Source: Marchantia polymorpha subsp. ruderalis (Eukaryota > Streptophyta > Marchantiopsida > Marchantiales > Marchantiaceae). From it: a DNA stretch of 64,000 nucleotides. The notes beneath the pieces are model-generated. The model was not told where the DNA came from, made no database searches, and saw only the letters and a list, made by a program, of their open reading frames with translations. Positions 12,095 to 24,063 of this stretch are shown here, piece by piece. The first letter of the stretch is position 1; each line of letters starts with the position of its first letter. The stretch lies in assembly GCA_037833965.1 (NCBI GenBank), contig AP031358.1, positions 18,112,001-18,176,000 on the forward strand, in the 5' to 3' direction. The position numbers and the translations under genes were made by a program.

Positions 12095-14140
12095 TTGGAG
12101 TAGTTGACTTTTGTACACTAACATTTTGTAGGAAATGTCAGCCCCTATTGCTCTTCAGGATGTAGTTTTTGCCCTCTTCCCTCAGCTATTGGTTATTGTG
12201 ATGGATTACTTGATGAAGGCAAGCTGTGCAGGGCTCCTTTAGAATGTTATCGAGAGTGTTGTCTAACAAGAATCAGGTTTTGCATCTCGATGTGAGCATT
12301 CGAGAGCAGCAAACTTTCATGGTGGATCTAACGTGTTGGAAATGAGCAAGGAGATTATGGTTTGTGCTTACGAACGCATGTCTGAGTCCTATATTCCCTC
12401 AAGTGGGGATGGTTCAGTGAGAACAGCTGCCGGAACTCCAAGGACTTAAGGATTATGACATCAGAGTTCTGGCGCGGACGAGTCCTCCAGGTTTGCTGTT
12501 AAGAGACAAGTCGCAACGCAGGACAGGTGATTCCTAATCTGCAGTAAAAGAAAAGGTTGTTAAGTTTCTTCCCTACTGATGGGTTCATGTTGTATAAGAA
12601 AGGGAAAAGTAATGCGCCCATCTTGTTAGACATGTTGAGAGATGTCTCATGAAGTCACCACCCGCATGCGCAAGGGACCTCCTTGCATCCACCCACTTCC
12701 GATCAGATCATAAGACGCGTAATCTTACTCGGTGAGAGATTACAGTTATTCTACTTGATACTCCAATCTACATTGCTGGCATCGACCACATGAATTATCC
12801 TTGAATAAGGATACGTTTTGAAATGATTCGGTTAGGAACTGGTTTGAGTCCCACAGCAGCAGTTGGATGAAAATAAAATGGATGGAGTGACTCAATCTGG
12901 ATGCAGCAGTTGAAAGTGCACCACAAGGAGACCACTTTGTCAGCGGGTTAACTTTGGTGGGTAGCAAGTCGATCATGGAACGGTTGACCTCGCCAAGGTT
13001 AGTTTGGCCCACAGATTCAACTCCATTTAAAGAGATTGCCGAAGATACCTTGATCAGTGTTGTATGGTGGCAATGTCGAGATCGTGGGTTCTCATTACTA
13101 TCCATTTAGTTTCACATGGCGTGGACGATGGGCCGTCTGTAGGTGCTTTCAAAGACATCTGAACCGGCCACTACCACGAAGGGAACATCTTCTGTGGCGA
13201 TAAGTACAGGAGTTCTGTTGGATCGAAAAGAAAAGCCGGACATTCTTCACTCATAGCTAATCCTTCATCACTGCCACTGAGATTGTACTTTCCCTTACTT
13301 GTTCACTGACGAGTAATCAATGTCGTGACCAGAGCCTGACATCTGGAACATTTATCATACATCTGAATATGGAGGATGTGCTGTGAAGCGACGTGGCTTT
13401 ATAATGCCGCGATATTCAGTTTGTTCATATACACGTTTGGAGTCAAACCTTCAAAGCCACGTTACTGAGGCCGAGCTACTGTTTTCTACTCGAAGAGTCT
13501 CCACCCAAGACTTCGAATTCGATATTTGCAAGAGGTTTATGTTACCAGTTCCAATCAGACTCGAGATATCATAGCGGATCTCCCGCCTTGTGTGACGGAA
13601 TCTGCACTGGTACTAGAGATGGTGATTACCAGTCATGTTCTGTTTCAAGAGAACTATACGGTGCCTAATTCCCGAGTTCTGGATGGACTGGGGTGCCCTC
13701 TCAGGATGGGTTCTTCATGGAAGTGTACAAGTGCGTGTTGTGAATGTGAAAAAATAGCCTCAATCGTCTAATATGATTGTTATGTGAGAGGTGACATGGA
13801 TTCAGGAAGGCATAAGTACTTCCCAACAGACTGCTTGAACACACCTACCCCTCCAAGCACCAAAAGATGTAAAGAGCAAGAATGTAGATTGGGGCGACTA
13901 TTGGATAATAAACTCTCGAAAACCAGGCTTCTCCTAATCGAATAACGCATGTTCTCGCGCATACAAGTGTGCTAAATCTTCAAGGGTAACGTAAGAATCA
14001 CCGCATTATTACTCAATAAGAAGGTATCTGACAAGGTTCGTGGTTACTTCAGCAATTCTTCTACAAGCTTCCTGAGTAAGATAACTTTTTATCTAAAATA
14101 CGTGTAGAGATAGTACCAAGGGTTGTAAAAGTCTACGTGT
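12095..14140. other. Region downstream of CTNNBL1, no gene recognised
   Basis: The start is the probable 3' UTR. The rest has only short open frames with no recognisable motif. Base composition becomes more AT-rich towards 14 kb, where LINE debris begins. Confidence 0.4.
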
Positions 14141-14188
14141 TAAAAATTCACTTATGTGATGATGGTAATAAATCAAGCCCAAGAAACC

Positions 14189-14310
14189 AAAAGGGTCAAA
14201 ATGTTGAAAAACTCAATACAAGCGAAAATTACAATCAAGGAAAAAGATACCAAAAGGTTGAAAAACACAATACAAGTGAAAATTACAAACAATTAAAAAG
14301 ATTCAAGCGG
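14189..14310. repeat. Two imperfect tandem units of about 60 bp
   Basis: The phrase CCAAAAGG...TGAAAAAC.CAATACAAG.GAAAATTACAA occurs twice about 60 bp apart. It lies near the 3' end of the LINE debris and is AT-rich. Confidence 0.5.
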
Positions 14311-14399
14311 TGAATTTCTAATTAGTGCCAAGAGCACTAGAACGGTAACTAATGATGTACCTAAAATGACAATTTAAATCAAAAGGAATACTATAAGAA

Positions 14400-14560
14400 A
14401 GAATACAAATTCTCCACATCTATATTATGAGCAAACCTAATGTCTTTGCTCTTATAACAAGTACATGTTCTTCATTCTCAATGTATCCATCTTCACATAT
14501 TCTACAAATAAGTTCACTCCTATCAATTCATATTAAGTCAACGTACTTACTCAATTCCAA
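14400..14560 (-). pseudogene. LINE C-terminal zinc-knuckle remnant
   Basis: Read on the minus strand, this encodes ELICRICEDG followed by ENEEHVL, the Cys-x2-Cys...EEH pattern seen near the C-terminus of many plant LINE ORF2 proteins. The last Cys is not conserved, and in-frame stops lie close by. This extends the LINE about 700 bp beyond the reverse-transcriptase frame. Confidence 0.6.
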
Positions 14561-15549
14561 ACCTATGAGATCTAGTTCTATGACTAGCAATAATATAACG
14601 TAAAGATGCAAAGATTTCTACAAGTAGATAATACTCTTCACAATAAACAAGCATAGGATTCACATGAAATTGATAAAACTGCATCTTGGTGCCCGCTTGC
14701 TCCAAATAATGTTCAAAAAGTCATCCTTTAGACGTTCATGTAGTGCTATAGGTTGCAAGTCCCAATCGCGTTCTGTCACATTCCACCTCAAAAGACCAAG
14801 TTATCACATCCGCTAACCATCATTTGGCACGTGTGGCACTCAAAGCTTAAGTATTAAAGCGAAAAACATCAAGAAATCTCACCCTTTTGATGTAAGTGAT
14901 GATCAAGTATAAAGCTTGAGACTCTAGAGCTAAACAACTTGTTTCTGCAAGAAAAATAACATATGAAGTTTGGTTTCTCACACCCAATTATTCTTGTAAA
15001 AATATCTTCTGCACCCTCTTCACACCCTCTCATACTCTCTTCTTACAACCAAACCCTCCCTTGGGTTCTATATAATGCTACCCGCAACACTAAGCTTTTG
15101 AATAAAAATTTCCTAAGACTCCAAGACACTAGATCAGTTCTTTTACACCGATTTAACAATGAATATAGAGCTTTGTAACCAACTTCTATTTTCTTTTGCA
15201 CGCAAAATGCTCAATTATAATCATTAGAAAAATCAACTCTTCAAATTGTAGATCCTTGTAATAGAAGTAGAACTTATATCTAGTGCTCACTATCATGACT
15301 TTAGAATTCTCTATATTTACCTCCATCTGATTTTGGATACAAAAGCTAGCCAAAGTGTATAGGTATTTCTGTAAAATAATTGCATCACGTGCTAGTAATA
15401 TGATATCATCTGCATACAAGAGAGCTTTGATAAGAAAGTTTCCAAGCTTGACACCTTCACTATCACATGCCTCTAACCACTTTTTGATATCATAAATTAA
15501 AACTCTAAATAGAGTAGGAGAGAGAACACAATCTTGAATCACTCCAATG

Positions 15550-17995
15550 CAGCCCTCTTTAAATTAGGCAATTCAAAAATAAATGCCTAATTTGCCTATT
15601 CCGAGCAACGACAAATGCCTAAATTACGCGACGGTCAATTGATGCTTAAAAGCGCTCCAAGCGGAGCGTTGTGACTCTATTTCGCGTTTCGTAACTACCA
15701 CATCGTTCGTAACAAAGGATGACACCTGCGTCGAAGCGCGGCAAGGCTCCCGCTCCGAGAGACACTTCATACAACCCGAAGCACACTCTTGAGTACGGTT
15801 TGAAAGTCGTCAGCAAGGACGCGAAAACAGGTAAGATCGACCTAGTCGTCTGCCGGCTTTGCATTGCGTATGATGTCGAAGAGAAGGTTGGTGCCAAACG
15901 ACAGAAGACGAGCTGTCAGAAGGCGTTCGGTCCTCAATTCCGCCCTGAGAACTATCGCTCGCACCTCACTGGGCAGCACCCCCAGATGTGGGAGGCGTAT
16001 CAAAGGAAGAGCAACGCCGACAAGGCGCTGTTCTTCGATGTGGCTGTGCCGTTCGTCAACACGATCATTTCGCATATGGATCTGGAGCGCGACCACATTA
16101 CGTATCGCCTCGACAAGTTGATCGTTGAAGTGATCATCGGTGAGATGCTGTGGGATCCCGACGACATTGACGGGTTGACATTTGACAATGCAATGCGCAT
16201 ATTCACTCTTGATGAGCAGACTAACGATTACACGGTCATAATCAAAACACCGATGGCGTACAACCTCGCAGTCAAGTACGTCGGCATTGGCATCAGCATG
16301 AAACAGACGGCGCTGGCTTTGCAAGCGGCCAAGGAAGAGGCTAGTGTCAGCAAACTCGGCGGCATGAATCAATCGAAGGTCGCCACTTTCATCCGCGTAC
16401 GGTGCGCTGCCAATTTGCAGATTGTCGCGAATATCCTTCATCGTGTCTGGGCATTTTTGATCGCTTTGGACGCATCAACTTGCCAAGGGACGTCGTACGT
16501 CGACATTCGCGTTCGATTTGTCTGACAGCGACGGCTGTCTAATTTGCATGTCATCTCAGTGCCGTTCTTCGGTTCGCACACCGGCGAGGCGCAATTCAAC
16601 ATGCTGTGCAAACTCTTCGATGTGCTGTGCCCGGATTGGAGGCACAAATTGATTGGCGCATCGTCTGACGTCGCGCCCAACATGACCGGTGCGATATCTG
16701 GCGTTATCACTCGTCTACAGCAAGTTGCGCACGGCGGGTTTCATCGCGTGTGGTGCCTGCTCCATCAACTCGACATACCACTGCAGGTTGTTTACACGAA
16801 ACTCGATGGTGGAAAGTGGCTAGCAACGTTAGTCGCGATGATCTCTCATCTGCGCCGCCAACTGACGCTGGTTGCTGAAATGGGATCTGTATGCCCTAAA
16901 ACTTCCACGACCCGTTGGCATGCGATGAGCTCTGCGACATTGTGGCTGACCGATCATCGCCACGAGGTCATCGCTCACTATGAAGCAATGCCTGCTGGAC
17001 ATCATCGTCGTACATCCGAGCCAGAGTCTATATCTTTCTGGATCTTGACCTCGGTGACGGCGACAATCACCGGCCATATCCACAAAGCGGTCATGCGCAT
17101 GCAGGGACACCGATTGACGCTCAATCAGCAGCAAGCAATAGTTGAGCAGCTTACCGTTGAACTCATGCTCATGGTCGGAGTTGACGCGCACTTTGGCGGA
17201 TTTCACTACGTCGATGACAACGATAAAGTTTTTGTTCGCGATGATTTCACGGTGCTGTATGATGACGTGGCGGAATTCATCGACAATCTGGGCCACTTCG
17301 AAATGGTGGCGCTCGCCAAGCTCGATACGGCCGCGACATTGGAGCTGATCGACAACGTCGCCAGTTTGGTCGTCGAGATTGTTCTGGGCTTTATCGAATG
17401 CTGCGCCCTTCGGAACGGCCGTAACGAAGTTAGCGAGCTACTAGCGCCACCGACACACCCATCGGAACTCATTAAGCTCAAGGGCCGAGACATTGCATTG
17501 CTTGTAGCGGCGCAAAAGGACAGACTGGATGCATCATGGACACCGTCTGATATTGACAAAATTGGATCGCAATTCACAACGCTCTGCGCGGCATATCGCA
17601 ATAATGACACGATGCAAGCAGCCATCAATGCTCACGACCTTAGTTCTGACTTCGACGCTGCATGGAGCGCACCTACATTGGATGATCGATTCGGCCACCT
17701 CGCGCGGTTCATTGACGGCTTGGCCACGCCATTTCCTAACACTGCTCCCGTTGAAAGCGACTTTTCTATTTTGAAATTTTGCAAAGATGCGTTCAACAAG
17801 TCCTTGACAGATTTTTCGCTTGAGGCATTCCTGCAATGCAAGCAGTACGAGCAGCTGCAACGCTTGAAGCAGTAAACTACATCTGGCGAGCCCGTTTAAA
17901 GCTATATGCCTAACTGGCCTAATTCTATTTTAATTTGGTGCCTAATCTCGTTTATATTAGGCAATATAGGCCAACGGCTAAATTAAAGAGGCCTG
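15550..17995 (+). mobile_element. hAT-type DNA transposon with perfect 8-bp target duplication
   Basis: The element is 2446 bp. It begins CAGCCCTCTTTAAATTAGG and ends with an imperfect inverse of that ending in CTG, the CAG...CTG form typical of hAT. The 8-bp CTCCAATG lies directly on both sides (15542-15549 and 17996-18003). Both subterminal regions carry several copies of GCCTAA/TTAGGC in both orientations, likely transposase-binding sites. One transposase gene fills the interior. The coding part is clearly more GC-rich than the AT-rich LINE around it. It lies inside the LINE reverse transcriptase. Confidence 0.92.
15719..17875 (+). pseudogene. hAT transposase with one in-frame stop
   Basis: Two consecutive frames (15719-16525 and 16544-17875) are the same reading frame, separated only by a TGA at 16523-16525. 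Readthrough would give about 718 residues. Near the N-terminus, VCRLC...HLTGQH is a Cys2-His2 BED-type finger. Next come an acidic LIALDAST segment followed by SYVDIRVRF, and then GASSDVAPNM, which look like RNase H-fold catalytic surroundings. The C-terminal PVESDFSILK and SLEAFLQCKQYEQL match the hAT dimerisation region. Apart from the single stop the frame is intact, so the loss is recent, or the stop is a sequencing error. I cannot place the subfamily. Confidence 0.85.
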
Positions 17996-18374
17996 CTCCA
18001 ATGGTACTCAAAATCTCTTCAGTTTGAGAAATGTTGATCTTGGCTCAAACAGAATGGTATAACGTGGTCACAATTGCTAGAAGATTTGATGGTACTCTAA
18101 TGACTTGCAACCTTTTCCATAATAACTCACAAAATACAATGTCAAAAGCTTTCTTAAAATCAATGAAAGCGCAAAACAAAACTTTTCCATTACCCTTCGA
18201 CTTCTCTTATGAAACACGCAAGGCCAAGATATGATCAATGATGTTGTATGTAGGGCAAAAACCTACTTGGAACCGAGTTCTTTTTCGATGAGATTCAGTC
18301 CATGTGCTTAACTTTGACTTTATCAATTTGCCAAACAACTTGGCAAAACACTACCCACCATGATGGTGCGATAG

Positions 18375-18794
18375 TGTAACACTAGGGTTTAGAGAGAAGT
18401 TCACTCGAAGATAGAAACGTAAACTCTGAAGATGAGAGATACCAACAATGGTTCTCCTCTCCCTTATATAGCTCTCACCAACAAGTACAAGGTGATAAGA
18501 TCTAATCCCCACCATCCATACCACTCATAGTGGATGGATGACGTGGCGGATAACCCTAACAAGCACACGGATCGTTGACGTGGCGCACCCAACTAACACA
18601 CTAACTAACACACTCAATCCTTACCTACAAGCACACGGATTGCTGACGTGGCACTGTAAACTAACACATCCACTCTGTACCTACCAAGTGCGCGGATCGC
18701 TGACGTGGCAGCTATGACTAGTGCACACTAAAGTATCTACATCAATATTCATAGTAACCTCTACTTTAGTTCTAACTAACTAAAGATGGTTACA
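18375..18794 (-). repeat. Outer 3' LTR of the Ty3 element
   Basis: 420 bp, TGTAAC...GTTACA as read on the plus strand. It is followed at 18795 by the complement of the polypurine tract and the end of the chromodomain frame, up to the inversion junction near 18948. Confidence 0.9.
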
Positions 18795-18947
18795 AACCTC
18801 CCTCCTTTTAAGATGCAACGTCCTCGTTGCACATACGTTCAAACTCCTGAACTATCAAAGGTGCATTTGCTAAATTTTTAGCTGGTTCCCAAGTTGATTC
18901 ATACGATGGATAGCCTTTCCATTGAATCAAATACTCTACTTTGGGAT

Positions 18948-21175
18948 ATTTACGAGAGGTACTTCAAGTTTTAAGAGACAATCAATTGTATGCCAAAGCT
19001 TCAAAATGTGAATTTGGCAAGTCAGAAGTAGATTACTTGGGTCATAGAGTTACAGCTACAGGAATCCAAGTGATGAGTGAGAAGATAGATGCCATTCAGA
19101 AATGGATAGCACCTGAGGATCAAACTCAATTGAAGAGTTTTCTAGGGCTCACTGGATTCTATCGTAGATTTGTGAAAGGTTTTGCTCGACTAGCTCAGGC
19201 CTTGACTTCCATGTTAGGGAAAGGTCAGAAGTGGAGATGGGGAACAGCTCAAGAGTTAGCTTTTCAAGCATTGAAAGATGCTTTGTTACACGCACCTATT
19301 CTCAAGTGGTATGATCCTAACCGTTCTATCAAGTTGGCCACTGACGCATCAGGTACAACAGTAGGTGGCATACTTCAACAAGAATGGGAGGATGGATGGC
19401 ATCCAGTTGCTTTCTATTCTCGAAAGTTGGTGGCGGCGGAACAAAATTATCACACAACAGAACGGGAGGAGTTAGCTATCGTGTTGGCAACCAAACATTG
19501 GAAGCATTATTTGGGTGATAAGGAGTTTGTGGTGGAGACTGATCATAAACCCTTGGTTTATTTGGAAACTCAGAAGGATCTGTCCAAACGACAAATTCGA
19601 TGGGCAGAGTGGCGTCAACGCTTCAACATGAAGATTGTGTACGTGGAGGGAAAAAAGCAACTTGCAGATGCTCTCACACGCATGCCTTGTTTGAATCATG
19701 TTGCAGAAGTGAAAATTCAGGCGGATTGGTGGAGCAAGATGTCACAAGCCACAAAGGAGTATGAAGAGATCACTCGAGCACTACAAACTGGAAAGGCAGA
19801 GAAATCTCGAGGTTTGGCGTTTTACAACCAGCGTATATGGATTCCACAAGATCACGATTTGCGCACAATGATTTTGGCAGAAAGTCATGATACAGCCATT
19901 GCAGGTCATGTGGGAGTGGAGAAAACCGTGGAGAGTATACAACGAGTGTACTATTGGCCCAAAATACGTGAGGATGTGGAGTCTTACGTTCGAAGTTGTG
20001 TTGCTTGTCAACAAAACAAGGCAAGTAATCAAAAACCAGCGGGTTTATTACAACCTCTTCCTATTCCCGAACAGCGGTGGGAACATGTCACCATGGATCT
20101 TGTATGTGAGTTACCAAGGACTTCGTTAGGACATGATTCAGTGGTGGTTTTTGTGGACAAATTGAGCAAGATGATTCACATCATGCCAACCACAAAAACA
20201 GTAACAGCTCCACAACTAGCTCAATTGTATCTAGATGCAGTTTTTGTGAATCATGGCTTAAGCAAAGTGTTAATCACGGATAGAGGTACTCACTTCACTA
20301 GTTTATTTTGGAAAACTTTGTTTAGTTTTTTCAAAACAAAACTAGCAATGTCAACGGCCTATCACCCTCAAACTGATGGACAAACTGAGAGGGCAAATAG
20401 AACCATAGAGGATATGCTACGAGCATTCACATTAGAAGAGCAAGAAGAGTGGGACAACCTTTTGCCACTTGTGGAATTTGCATATAACAATTCTGTTAAT
20501 GCATCCACAAAAGTGTATCCATTTTTTCTTATGTATGGAGCTCATCCGATAACTCCTTCAAGTTTGATGAGACTTCCGAAAGGAGAGGAGTTTTTGACCA
20601 AAGTTGCAGCAGTCAACGAATTCGTGGAGCATATTCACCGAGGACTACATCAGGCCAAGGAGAAGTTGGTGATAGCTCAAAATCGGCAAAAGCAGCATGC
20701 CGATGCTCATCGTAGAGAAGTGATTTTTGAGGTTGGAGATCATGTTTGGTTATCTACAACAAATTTGTCTCTTGTAGGAACACCAAAGTTAAACCCTAGG
20801 TTCATTGGTCCATTTTTGGTTTTGAAGCGTGTTGGTGAAGTGTCATACAAGTTGGAACTTCCGTCACATATGAAAATACATCCAGTATTTCATGTGTCAC
20901 GATTGCAAAAACATGTACCACGACCAAAACAATTCACCAACCAACCAGCACCACCTCCTCTTCCAACCTTGATAGCAGATCATGAGGAGTTTGAGGTAGA
21001 AAAGATACTCAAGAAACGTATTCGAGGTCATAAATATCCCAAAGTAGAGTATTTGATTCAATGGAAAGGCTATCCATCGTATGAATCAACTTGGGAACCA
21101 GCTAAAAATTTAGCAAATGCACCTTTGATAGTTCAGGAGTTTGAACGTATGTGCAACGAGGACGTTGCATCTTAA
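18948..21175 (+). pseudogene. Ty3/gypsy pol fragment: late RT, RNase H, integrase, chromodomain
   Basis: An open frame of about 740 codons enters in the middle of reverse transcriptase ([32 protein letters not shown]). RNase H follows, with [24 protein letters not shown] and ADALTR supplying the acidic residues. The integrase has the HHCC finger (ESHD..IAGHVG...CVACQQNK) and the DDE residues in MDLV, TDRGTHF and QTERANR. The C-terminal chromodomain reads [23 protein letters not shown]. The stop is at 21173-21175, followed at once by a purine-rich tract. Gag, protease and the first part of RT are absent from the whole element, so it cannot move on its own. The domains present are otherwise open. 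Confidence 0.93.
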
Positions 21176-21188
21176 AAGGAGGGAGGTT
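21176..21188 (+). other. Polypurine tract of the inverted Ty3 segment
   Basis: A purine run between the pol stop codon and the TG that starts the inner LTR is the expected plus-strand primer site. Its complement also precedes the outer 3' LTR at 18795. Confidence 0.75.
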
Positions 21189-21593
21189 TGTAACCATTTT
21201 TAGTTAGTTAGAACTAAAGTAGAGGTTACTATGAATATTGATGTAGATACTTTAGTGTGCACTAGTCATAGCTGCCACGTCAGCGATCCGCGCACTTGGT
21301 AGGTACAGAGTGGATGTGTTAGTTTACAGTGCCACGTCAGCAATCCGTGTGCTTGTAGGTAAGGATTGAGTGTGTTAGTTAGTGTGTTAGTTGGGTGCGC
21401 CACGTCAACGATCCGTGTGCTTGTTAGGGTTATCCGCCACGTCATCCATCCACTAGGAGTGGTATGGATGGTGGGGATTAGATCTTATCACCTTGTACTT
21501 GTTGGTGATAGCTATATAAGGGAGAGGAGAACCATTGTTGGTATCTTTCATCTTCAGAGTTTACGTTTCTATCTTCGAGTGAACTTCTCTCTA
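21189..21593 (+). repeat. Inner, truncated third LTR of the Ty3 element
   Basis: This LTR is in plus orientation and stops about 15 bp short of the normal end: the terminal AACCCTAGTGTTACA is missing, and the sequence passes straight into element leader in the opposite orientation. It has several substitutions relative to the outer pair. A TATA box (TATATAAG) lies at 21513-21520. Confidence 0.88.
21275..21444 (+). promoter_or_regulatory. Fourfold CCACGTCA array in the LTR U3 region
   Basis: Four copies of GCCACGTCA are spaced through 170 bp. Three are followed by similar A/CGATCCG-GTGCTTG or CAATCCG-type sequence, so the U3 region grew by tandem duplication. CCACGTCA contains an ACGT core and equals known plant bZIP sites of the UPRE/C-box type (family knowledge). 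The outer LTRs carry the same array in the other orientation, near 18538-18710 and 21883-22052. Activity under stress is inference. Confidence 0.65.
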
Positions 21594-21700
21594 CATGCAG
21601 ATGAATGACCTCTGCCAGCCTCTATACACTCTCAAGACTACACTCCATCATCACTCACTTGCTATTCCATGAGGGGTAATCCACACTCAAGGAAAGAGCA

Positions 21701-21717
21701 AGGTCGCTCTGATACCA
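21701..21717 (-). other. Primer-binding site of the Ty3 element
   Basis: Immediately inside the outer 5' LTR the minus strand reads TGGTATCAGAGCGACC, the usual plant sequence complementary to the 3' end of initiator tRNA-Met. This fixes the orientation of the outer frame. Confidence 0.88.
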
Positions 21718-21718
21718 T

Positions 21719-22138
21719 TGTAACACTAGGGTTTAGAGAGAAGTTCACTCGAAGATAGAAACGTAAACTCTGAAGATGAGAGATACCAACAATGGTTCTC
21801 CTCTCCCTTATATAGCTCTCACCAACAAGTACAAGGTGATAAGATCTAATCCCCACCATCCATACCACTCATAGTGGATGGATGACGTGGCGGATAACCC
21901 TAACAAGCACACGGATCGTTGACGTGGCGCACCCAACTAACACACTAACTAACACACTCAATCCTTACCTACAAGCACACGGATTGCTGACGTGGCACTG
22001 TAAACTAACACATCCACTCTGTACCTACCAAGTACGCGGATCGCTGACGTGGCAGCTATGACTAGTGCACACTAAAGTATCTACATCAATATTCATAGTA
22101 ACCTCTACTTTAGTTCTAACTAACTAAAGATGGTTACA
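21719..22138 (-). repeat. Outer 5' LTR of the Ty3 element
   Basis: 420 bp, matching 18375-18794 except for one G/A difference that I could find (near 22029). It is followed on its outer side by the GATAG target duplication. Confidence 0.92.
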
Positions 22139-23179
22139 GATAGTTTGTTACCAAGTATTTTGTTCTTGACTTGTGAATAGAGACAATATTCCGTAAATAA
22201 CAAGTTGAAGGAAAATCATACATAACAGCATTTTCTAACGTTTTAGTGAATATTGGTCCAATAACATTTCCTTACCATTTCAAAAGTTCAATAGAGAAAT
22301 CATTCAAATACTCCAATTTATCATTAGCTAATTTTTTGACTTGAGTCATCAACTCTGATTCAGAAAATAATGCATATTACTTCACAACAAGACATTGATG
22401 CAATGTCGGGAAAGAAATAAAGCTTTTCAGTAAAGGAAATCAAACTCTTCGAATAGTAGGTTTAGTAGACTATACAGCTAACCGTCTTCAAAAGATTTGG
22501 TAATCTTCATCACTTCCTTTGTCAAGTATACTTGTTTCGTCCTAAAAAAAGCTCATTTCTTAGACTTCACCAAGTCTTTGTAAAGCCTTGTCAAGATAAA
22601 CCGAATTTGGAGATCCAAAGACTTGTCAACTGATCACATCGTCGCTTGTTTGCAATCAAACTCAAACAATCCATTGCAAGGAAAATTCCTAGCTTTTCGA
22701 TTCTTGTGCCGCAAAAAGAACTTAGAAGCAGTGTCTTTGAGTAGTTAGTTATCCACTCGATGTATGTGGATCAAAGCTCCATGAAGTGTGGGTCAATAGG
22801 TTTTGAAAATGCAGCATATATTGCTCTTTCTTACTAATATCTATACAAATCTTGGGAGAAGCTAAAACAAAATGGCATGGAGAGAGAGGCATTGTTTTTG
22901 GTAACAAGAGAGTAAATAAGAGAGGTGCATGATCTGATTCTGGCTGAAATTCTAGAATATCAAATTTTGAAATAAGAGAACTATTAGTGACTTAGGATAG
23001 AAGACAATCAATAGTGCTAATAACTACAGGAGAAAAACACATATTGGAAAGGGAATTGCAAAAAAGAGATATACCGTTGAGAACTTTCAAAGTACATATG
23101 GCTCCAAAGGTTAAAAAGTATTTTGTCAAAGAATTTGTTCGAGTATCAGAAGTGCTTTTAGACAACATACTATCTTTAA

Positions 23180-23310
23180 GTTCTTCAAAGAAGTTAGAAG
23201 TCAAGAGATCACCAACTTGGATAAATTGTGCACAATCTATTAGAGTATTGAAATTTCCAACAATAAAAACTTCATCCTTGCTCCGATAATTGAGAACATT
23301 TCTTATAAGT
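23180..23310 (-). pseudogene. LINE endonuclease remnant
   Basis: The minus strand encodes EVFIVGNFNTLIDCAQ, resembling the GDFN box of apurinic-type LINE endonucleases with D changed to N. It lies in the correct order, upstream of the reverse-transcriptase pieces. Flanking frames are broken. Confidence 0.6.
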
Positions 23311-24063
23311 CGATGGAATGCTTAACTCCGATTGCAAGTGCGTGTGAAGTAAATAGACATGGACCACGGTGCAAAGTAACAAACATCTAAATAACTATAA
23401 GATACTCCAGTCAATCTAAGACAAATTCAATGATATTGAACTTCAATATCTTGAGCCTCTAGATGTATCAGAGGTAGAAGTTGAAATCTGATGAAAGTAG
23501 CAATACCGCCATAGCATCTTTCTTCTCGTTGACTTCTATGATTTCAAGTGAATCCCACCAAAGTAAACAATGGTATCTCTCCAATAGTTTTGCTCTCTTG
23601 TTCCCACGTCTCCACAATGTTGATGATGTCCGCCATCTTCCAAATCAGATCAACACTCAAATATTTTGTTTTAGGAAGATTTCTAATATTCTACATTAAC
23701 ACACTCATACTCTTGGATTGTTAGGTTGATGATTGTCTTTTACGTTGAGCGACAATTGCTTGTCCATCACAAAGATAAGCAAAGAATCCTGCATCTTGAA
23801 CTTCTTTGATTTTTGAAAGCTACTCTCTTCTTGACTCTACTTGTAGAGATGTGAGATTAGGATCTAATCAAATCCTACGTCACTTGAGAATAGCCTTGTT
23901 AGCTAAAGCCGTATCACGTTGAATATGATCATTAAACTTAACTATGATGGATCAAAGTTGGGTTCATATGGTTCCAATGCCACATCCAGATTAGGAACAT
24001 CAAGTGTTTCAGCCAAAAACTTGGTGACAACACTCTTCATCTCTTTCTTTCCGGATTTAGGTA

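Larger units (their letters stand above)
15186..18374 (-). pseudogene. LINE reverse transcriptase, interrupted by a hAT element
   Basis: The distal half (15186-15549) reads IQDCVLSPTLF and LLYADDIILLA, the catalytic YADD box at about 15405-15416. The proximal half (18004-18374) reads QVGFCPTYNIIDHILALR and FCAFIDFKKAFD, earlier blocks of the same domain. Removing the hAT element with one copy of its 8-bp duplication restores a continuous frame through STIGVIQDC. A frameshift near 18340 and an in-frame stop (in LRVS*EK) show the copy was degenerate apart from the insertion. Further N-terminal sequence resumes at 22144 beyond the Ty3 insertion as TNYRTIMVGSVL. Confidence 0.82.
18375..22138 (-). 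mobile_element. Ty3/gypsy chromovirus with internal inversion and three LTRs
   Basis: The outer frame is a minus-strand LTR retrotransposon: 5' LTR at 21719-22138, primer-binding site next to it, and 3' LTR at 18375-18794. GATAG flanks it directly on both sides (18370-18374 and 22139-22143), a 5-bp target duplication. The interior is not normal. From about 18948 to 21593 it reads in the plus direction, from late reverse transcriptase through integrase and chromodomain to a polypurine tract and a third, truncated LTR. The two outer 420-bp LTRs differ by one base that I could find, so the insertion is recent. It lies in the LINE polymerase, restoring NYRTIMVGSVL when removed. Confidence 0.9.

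Noticed and set aside
18948-21593. Classic autointegration as the cause of the Ty3 inversion
   Set aside because: Autointegration should leave the attacking LTR end intact with its CA. Here the inner LTR is 15 bp short, and the other junction shows microhomology, so template switching is preferred.
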